Source: Selenomonadaceae bacterium
GTDB lineage: Bacteria > Bacillota > Negativicutes > Selenomonadales > Selenomonadaceae
Length of the DNA: 44,649 nt
Assembly (NCBI GenBank): GCA_017476425.1
Contig: JAFUZV010000133.1
Span: 1-44,649, forward strand
Reading direction: 5' to 3'
The notes beneath the pieces are model-generated. The model saw only the letters and a program-made list of their open reading frames with translations, was not told the origin of the DNA and made no database searches. The number at the start of each line of letters is the position of its first letter. Positions within the stretch are counted from its first letter, which is position 1. Positions 39,978 to 44,649 of the stretch are shown here, in pieces. The translations under genes and the position numbers were made by a program.

Positions 39978-41346
39978 TTGAATGTTTTAATTGTCGTTCA
40001 AGAAGTGCAGAATAAGCAGGCTTGCCACCGCAGAGATCAGAGATCAAAAATGCAACGTGACTAACGATCATTAATGCAAGCAGATGATAAAAATTTCCGG
40101 TGAGTTCCATTATTAAAATACTGCCGGTGATCGGAGCTTTAACGACTGCTGCGAAATAAGCCGCCATTGCAAAGATAATGAACATTGCAAGCCATTCAAC
40201 GTTAAAAATTTCAGCGGCAATTCCTAAACTTGCAAAAATATTTCCGCTGAGTGCTCCAAGAACTAACAGCGGCAAAAAAATTCCACCAGGTGCATTTGTT
40301 CCGAAACAAATCATTGTAAAAATAAATTTGCTGACGAATAAAATTATCAGCAATTCGATTGAAAAATTTTTGCTTAAAAGTTTGTCGACTAAAATATTTC
40401 CACAGCCGAGAATTTCAGGCAGAATCAAGCCGATCGGAATGATCAAAATCAACGGTATTAAAAATTTTTTTGTGCCGTTGATTTTTATTTTGTCATAAAA
40501 ATTTAGTGAAAAGATCAACATTTTTGTAAAGAATGATCCTAAAAAGCCGACGAATGATCCGAGAATTATCAAGCAAATTAATAATTTCAACGGCGGCATA
40601 GTTGACAGCATTTCAAAAGTTGGTAAAGTTGAAATCAATGGTAAATTTGAGACCGTTGGTGTGATCGTTTCAAATACCGGCTTAATTCCAAAGACAAATT
40701 CAACGACGGCAGAAGATGAAACAGCGGCAGTCATTGAGACGATCAAAAGTTCCGGCGAAAATTTTTTCTGAAGTTCCTCAACGCAAAAGATAACACCGGC
40801 AAGCGGTGCATTGAAAATAGCGGCAAGCCCGGCACCGGCTCCGGCGATTAATAAATATTTGCTTTCAAAAGTGTCTTCGTTAGAAATATGTTGATGTCGC
40901 CGCCCGATCAAATTATTAAAAAAATTTCCAATGCAAGCTCCAAATTGAACGCTTAAACCTGCACGACCTAACGACATACCGACACTAATTGCAAGTGTTG
41001 AGGCAAAAAATTTCAAAATTACTAATCGTAATGGACGAAACATTTGTAATTTATTTTGAATAATGCCTTTGATCTGTGGAACGCCTGATCCGGCAATTTG
41101 TTTATCAATTTTAATCAGCGTCGACAAAATGCAGGCAGTGAAAATTATCAGAATGATCATTGCAAGCCATAACGATAATTGATCTTGCGTCTTCAAAATT
41201 TCAAAAAATTTCGGTCTGTAAATGTCTGCTTCGTCGATTAAAAATCTGAACGCTGAAATTATTATGCCGGTAAAAATTCCGACAATGAGTCCTTCGATCG
41301 ATAATCTTAATCTTAGCAGTCGACGCTTTGAAAAAATTTCTAACAC
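39940..41346 (-). CDS. ClC-family chloride channel/antiporter with altered gate motif
   Basis: The 468-residue membrane protein has the ClC ion-binding motifs GSGVP (residues 86-90), GRAGL (127-131), the inner acidic pair E190-E191 in FCVEEL, and GGIFLP. The second motif is normally GREGP; here the gating glutamate (E148 of the E. coli protein) is alanine and the proline is leucine. The proton-side glutamate is kept. In E. coli the E148A change uncouples chloride from proton transport, so passive conductance is possible here. No strong ribosome binding site was found before the ATG at 41346. It is probably cotranscribed after the kinase gene, 30 bases upstream. Confidence 0.88.
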   Translation of the reverse strand: MLEIFSKRRLLRLRLSIEGLIVGIFTGIIISAFRFLIDEADIYRPKFFEILKTQDQLSLWLAMIILIIFTACILSTLIKIDKQIAGSGVPQIKGIIQNKLQMFRPLRLVILKFFASTLAISVGMSLGRAGLSVQFGACIGNFFNNLIGRRHQHISNEDTFESKYLLIAGAGAGLAAIFNAPLAGVIFCVEELQKKFSPELLIVSMTAAVSSSAVVEFVFGIKPVFETITPTVSNLPLISTLPTFEMLSTMPPLKLLICLIILGSFVGFLGSFFTKMLIFSLNFYDKIKINGTKKFLIPLILIIPIGLILPEILGCGNILVDKLLSKNFSIELLIILFVSKFIFTMICFGTNAPGGIFLPLLVLGALSGNIFASLGIAAEIFNVEWLAMFIIFAMAAYFAAVVKAPITGSILIMELTGNFYHLLALMIVSHVAFLISDLCGGKPAYSALLERQLKHSITSKNDCKRSSL

Positions 41347-41376
41347 TTCTATTACCTAATTTCAAAAAATAAAATT

Positions 41377-44094
41377 CTATATTTCATTTTTCAAAATCTC
41401 GTTGATCTTTTCCCAATCAAGATTTGTTAATGCAGTTTTGATCTTATAATAAATTTTTTCTTTGTCCTCCGGCAAACGATATTCTTTTAACGAATCGATA
41501 ACAAATGTCATTGAATCGTAATCGAATGACATTGCAAATTCTTTCATTGCCTCGAACGCCTCATTAAGATCGTAATCTGTTATCAATGGTTTATCATCAG
41601 TCTGATCATCTTTCTGAATCAATGACGATAATTTTTCTAAATATGATCGATACAATTTTAAAAGTGGCTCAGTATCTTGATTAATTTCATTGAAGTAGCC
41701 GGAATTTCCAGCATCTTCAAGTCGTCTTGCTTTCTCGGAAAGTTCAGCTGCGCCGATAACTTTAGCCGTCGACTTTAAAGCGTGGACTTTCGTTGTATAA
41801 TTCTTCCAATCTTCTGCTTTATAATATCCTTCGATCGAATCAGCCACCGTTGTTATTGACTCAGTAAAAACCGTTAAAGCATCAAGATAAGCCTCAACGC
41901 TGCCACAATGTTTAACGCCTTCATTAGTGTCGAGCCCTTCGATCTTCGTCAACCATTCAGGCAAAGTTATTAATTCAGAATCATTTTGATCAGTGGATTC
42001 CTCAGCGGCTTTGATCTTTTCCGGTGAAAGATATTTTTTGATCAAATTTTCAAGTGCCGTTGCGTTGATCGGTTTAGTCAAATAATCTTGAAAGCCTACT
42101 GATAAATATTTTTCCTTCGCTCCGCTTAAGGCATTCGCCGTCAATGAGATCACCGGCGTTGACTGATTGATATTATTTTTGATCTTCTTCATCGCAGATA
42201 ATGTTTCTATTCCGTCCATACCCGGCATTCTGTGATCAAGAAAAATTATATCGTATTTATTTTTTGCGGCAAGTGTTAAACAATCCGGTCCATTCAATGC
42301 AGTATCAATTTTGATCTTCGTTTGCTTGAGAAGTCCTTTAATGACTGTCAAATTCATCACGGTATCATCAACGACTAAAATTTCAGCGTCCGGCGCAGTG
42401 AATAATTCGTGATATTCTTTGTGTTGATTAAGTGATTTTTTATAATCCTCTTGAAAATCGCCGATCGGTTCAGCATTCATAATCTTTTGTTCAACTTGAA
42501 ATGAAAATGTTGATCCTTTACCATAAACAGATTCAACAACTAAATGACTATTCATCAATGATAATAATTTCTGCGTGATATTCATTCCGAGTCCGGTGCC
42601 TTCGATTGTTCTATTGCGTTCCTCTTCGATTCTTTCAAACGCACTGAACAATTTTTTTATGTCTTCTTTCTTAATTCCAATGCCGGTATCTTGCACACTC
42701 ACACAAAGATAAATTTTTTCGTCGTCGATCGGTTGCATCGTAACATTTAATGTAACGCTGCCTTCTTTAGTATATTTAACAGCATTAGTTAAAATGTTCG
42801 TGATAACCTGCTTAATTCTGATTTCGTCACCGAAAAGGACACTAGGCATATTTTTAGAAACATTAATCCGAAATTCTAATTTCTTCTTCTCAGCTCGATT
42901 TTGAATCATATGTACAAGATCATTTAACATTGATGAAATATGATATTCAACGGGAATAATTTCCATTTTGCCCGCTTCGATCTTTGAAAAATCCAAAATA
43001 TCATTCACTAAACCTAATAATGTCCTTGCAGCATTTTGAAGATTTTCAGAGTACTCAAGGATATTTTGATCTTTACTCTCACGGATAACCATTTCATTCA
43101 TACCCATAATAGCATTGATCGGCGTTCTGATCTCGTGGCTCATATTCGATAAAAATTCACTCTTCGCTTGATTCGCACTGTCCGCTAAAACTTTTTCCTT
43201 TGCAAGTTTTTCAGCCTCATGCTTTTTGATCATATACCTGACACCGAACATTAACATTAAGCAGACGACAACGAAATTAACGAACATAATCATATAAATA
43301 TAATCAATTCCAACTGCAACGGCTTTCCAAGGAACATAACCGCTAATAGCTATATTATAAGTTGAAGATACTTCAGTTGCGTGTAAAAAATAACTTTTGC
43401 CTTTATAATCGTGATAAATTGAGGCAGAATGAGGAGTACTTTTATCATATTTTTTTCGGAGAGTATCCCAGCCTTCACGCATTTCAGTAGGTCCGAGCGT
43501 AAGCTCATTATTAGTTGCCAAAATCATCATTTCATCGTAAGCATCGCCGTTTATAAATATTAAAACTCCTGCGCCGTTATAACTGATCGCACTAAATTTT
43601 TTACGAATTAAATCATCATCAAAACGATCGTAAAGTAAACAAATTTGATCATCAATCTTGATCGGAATTGCAAATATTAATCCAAAATCTGTATGATATT
43701 TTATAACTCTTTCACCTTTGAAAACATTTTGAAAAAATTGCAATTCTTCACCAGGTATATTTGTACCAACAATTAATTCACCGTCTTGTGTCAATATTCC
43801 CATTGATTCGCCGCTAGTTTTAACTAATGACAATTCAATCAGATTTTCAAAAGAAATTTCACCTTTTTCAGCGAGTATTGCACAAGATTCTAATTTTTTA
43901 AATTCCTCTTCAAATTGTTTATTAATCCCGAAAGCAATCGTTTGACCTTGAAGTGCAACCGATTCTTCAAGTGAGGCTTTCAATCTTGTATCTAATTCAT
44001 AGTAGACACAATAACAGGCAAAAGCTAAAAATAATGCAAGCGAAATAATTTTAAACATTGATTCTTTTGTCAAATTGCTATTCAAATTCAACAC
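41377..44094 (-). CDS. Hybrid sensor histidine kinase with receiver and HPt domains
   Basis: A membrane-bound phosphorelay protein of about 905 residues. Order: membrane helix near residue 20, a periplasmic sensor region of about 215 residues, a second helix near 270, HisKA with phospho-acceptor H320 in NMSHEIRTP, HATPase (DTGIGIKKEDIKKLF, GTGLGMNI), a REC domain with the aspartate of IIFLDHRMPG, and an HPt domain with the histidine of VHALKSTAK. A second acidic helical tail follows. The GTG at 44094 is chosen because GAGGAG precedes it; an ATG at 44115 lies only about five bases from the expected transcript start. No cognate response regulator is seen, and the signal is unknown. Confidence 0.88.
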   Translation of the reverse strand: MLNLNSNLTKESMFKIISLALFLAFACYCVYYELDTRLKASLEESVALQGQTIAFGINKQFEEEFKKLESCAILAEKGEISFENLIELSLVKTSGESMGILTQDGELIVGTNIPGEELQFFQNVFKGERVIKYHTDFGLIFAIPIKIDDQICLLYDRFDDDLIRKKFSAISYNGAGVLIFINGDAYDEMMILATNNELTLGPTEMREGWDTLRKKYDKSTPHSASIYHDYKGKSYFLHATEVSSTYNIAISGYVPWKAVAVGIDYIYMIMFVNFVVVCLMLMFGVRYMIKKHEAEKLAKEKVLADSANQAKSEFLSNMSHEIRTPINAIMGMNEMVIRESKDQNILEYSENLQNAARTLLGLVNDILDFSKIEAGKMEIIPVEYHISSMLNDLVHMIQNRAEKKKLEFRINVSKNMPSVLFGDEIRIKQVITNILTNAVKYTKEGSVTLNVTMQPIDDEKIYLCVSVQDTGIGIKKEDIKKLFSAFERIEEERNRTIEGTGLGMNITQKLLSLMNSHLVVESVYGKGSTFSFQVEQKIMNAEPIGDFQEDYKKSLNQHKEYHELFTAPDAEILVVDDTVMNLTVIKGLLKQTKIKIDTALNGPDCLTLAAKNKYDIIFLDHRMPGMDGIETLSAMKKIKNNINQSTPVISLTANALSGAKEKYLSVGFQDYLTKPINATALENLIKKYLSPEKIKAAEESTDQNDSELITLPEWLTKIEGLDTNEGVKHCGSVEAYLDALTVFTESITTVADSIEGYYKAEDWKNYTTKVHALKSTAKVIGAAELSEKARRLEDAGNSGYFNEINQDTEPLLKLYRSYLEKLSSLIQKDDQTDDKPLITDYDLNEAFEAMKEFAMSFDYDSMTFVIDSLKEYRLPEDKEKIYYKIKTALTNLDWEKINEILKNEI

Positions 44095-44127
44095 GGCGAT
44101 TAATCTCCTCTGCATTCAAGTTAATTC

Positions 44128-44136
44128 ATTATAACA
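44128..44136 (-). promoter_or_regulatory. Extended -10 promoter of the histidine kinase gene
   Basis: TGTTATAAT on the minus strand has the TG-N-TATAAT form. No -35 box is clear. Confidence 0.5.
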
Positions 44137-44194
44137 GAAAAGAAAAATTTTTTCTCTAGTCAACTCGAATGCTTGAAGAAAAATTTTTACAATG

Positions 44195-44203
44195 TGATAT
44201 AAT
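44195..44203 (+). promoter_or_regulatory. Extended -10 promoter of dnaE
   Basis: TGATATAAT has the TG-N-TATAAT form. A TTGAAG 19 bases before TATAAT could be a weak -35 box. Confidence 0.5.
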
Positions 44204-44227
44204 TTCTAAAAAATTTTTTTGAAAGGA

Positions 44228-44649
44228 ATGTTTATCATCAACGGCGATTTTGTTCATCTTCACGTTCATACAGAATACAGTCTGCTTAATGGTTTATGTC
44301 GAATTGACGAATTGATCAACAAGGCTAAAGAGTTCGGAATGAAAGCAATAGCGATAACCGATCGAAATAATTTGTACGGCGCAATAAATTTTTATAAAAT
44401 GGCGAAGAGACATAAAATTAAGCCGATCATAGGCTGTGAGATCGATCGGCTTGTTCTTCTTGCTGAAAATATTCAAGGCTATCAAAATCTCCTTAAAATC
44501 GTTTCATTGTCGAATATCAATTATAAAATCGATAAAAAAATTCTTCGCAAGTATCACGAAGGATTGATTTTACTTTTTGGTGATACTGACGAAGAAATGA
44601 TTAAAAATTACATTGCGATTTTTGGACGTGAGAATTTTTTTCTTGAGAT
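44228..44649 (+). CDS. dnaE: DNA polymerase III alpha subunit, N-terminal PHP domain (cut by window edge)
   Basis: The visible 140 codons begin the PHP domain of a C-family polymerase: FVHLHVHTEYSLLNG, then AIAITDRNNLYGAINFYKMA and KPIIGCE. The region after GCE is shorter than usual. The normal loop of about 25 residues before LVLLAEN is missing, and after EGLI the usual SACLAGE-type segment is replaced by LLFGDTDEEMIKNYI. It could be a compact DnaE or a paralogue. The ATG at 44228 touches AAAGGA, so the true start may differ. The gene leaves the window. Confidence 0.85.
   Translation, partial: MFIINGDFVHLHVHTEYSLLNGLCRIDELINKAKEFGMKAIAITDRNNLYGAINFYKMAKRHKIKPIIGCEIDRLVLLAENIQGYQNLLKIVSLSNINYKIDKKILRKYHEGLILLFGDTDEEMIKNYIAIFGRENFFLE

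Overview
The window comes from a low-GC, motile, diderm Firmicute, most likely of the class Negativicutes. The main evidence is an SLH-domain outer-membrane porin of the OmpM type at 25.4 kb, a flagellin, A+T-rich intergenic DNA with strong GGAGG-type ribosome binding sites, and a Bacillus-like block of serS, tRNA-Ser, SRP RNA, dnaX, ebfC, recR and bofA. No species can be named from the sequence alone.

Layout. Positions 1-3.5 kb hold a cut-off hypothetical gene, the methionine transporter genes metN and metI (no metQ), and a convergent threonine ammonia-lyase. From 3.7 to 12.8 kb, all leftward, lie a flagellin gene and a giant RTX-type repeat protein gene. Each is broken by one frameshift of the same class, and the flagellin promoter has a (TA)n tract in its spacer. 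From 12.9 to 25.0 kb a long leftward gene series encodes L-ascorbate uptake and breakdown: ulaG, ulaR, the PTS genes ulaC-A-B, ulaF, ulaE, an unknown beta-propeller-like protein, transketolase, rpiB, a phosphoglycolate-type phosphatase and a phosphohexomutase. Divergent from it, behind a Fur-box-like site, are the OmpM-like porin and a TAXI substrate-binding lipoprotein.

At 27.8 kb a 33-codon stub of a type I restriction methylase gene (hsdM) abuts a trehalose locus: treR divergent from treP, two unrelated small enzymes, then treC, with two TreR-type operators at the treP promoter. From 34.1 to 40 kb is the conserved housekeeping block, with a Tat-exported phosphoesterase and a tRNA-Thr added. 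A ClC-type chloride transporter lacking the usual gating glutamate, a hybrid histidine kinase with HPt domain, and the start of dnaE finish the window.

How the genes work together. Ascorbate would enter as ascorbate-6-phosphate through UlaA-B-C, be opened by UlaG, and after decarboxylation pass through UlaE and UlaF to D-xylulose-5-phosphate, which transketolase and RpiB feed into the pentose phosphate pool. The decarboxylase UlaD is not in the window, and the uncharacterised propeller gene sits inside the enzyme operon. Trehalose would enter as trehalose-6-phosphate and be split by TreC. The most notable observations are the two frameshifted surface-protein genes, the missing ulaD with the unknown propeller gene, the repeat-in-promoter layout of the flagellin gene, the ClC gate substitution, a shortened SRP RNA apex, and heptanucleotide tandem repeats shared by distant intergenic sites.
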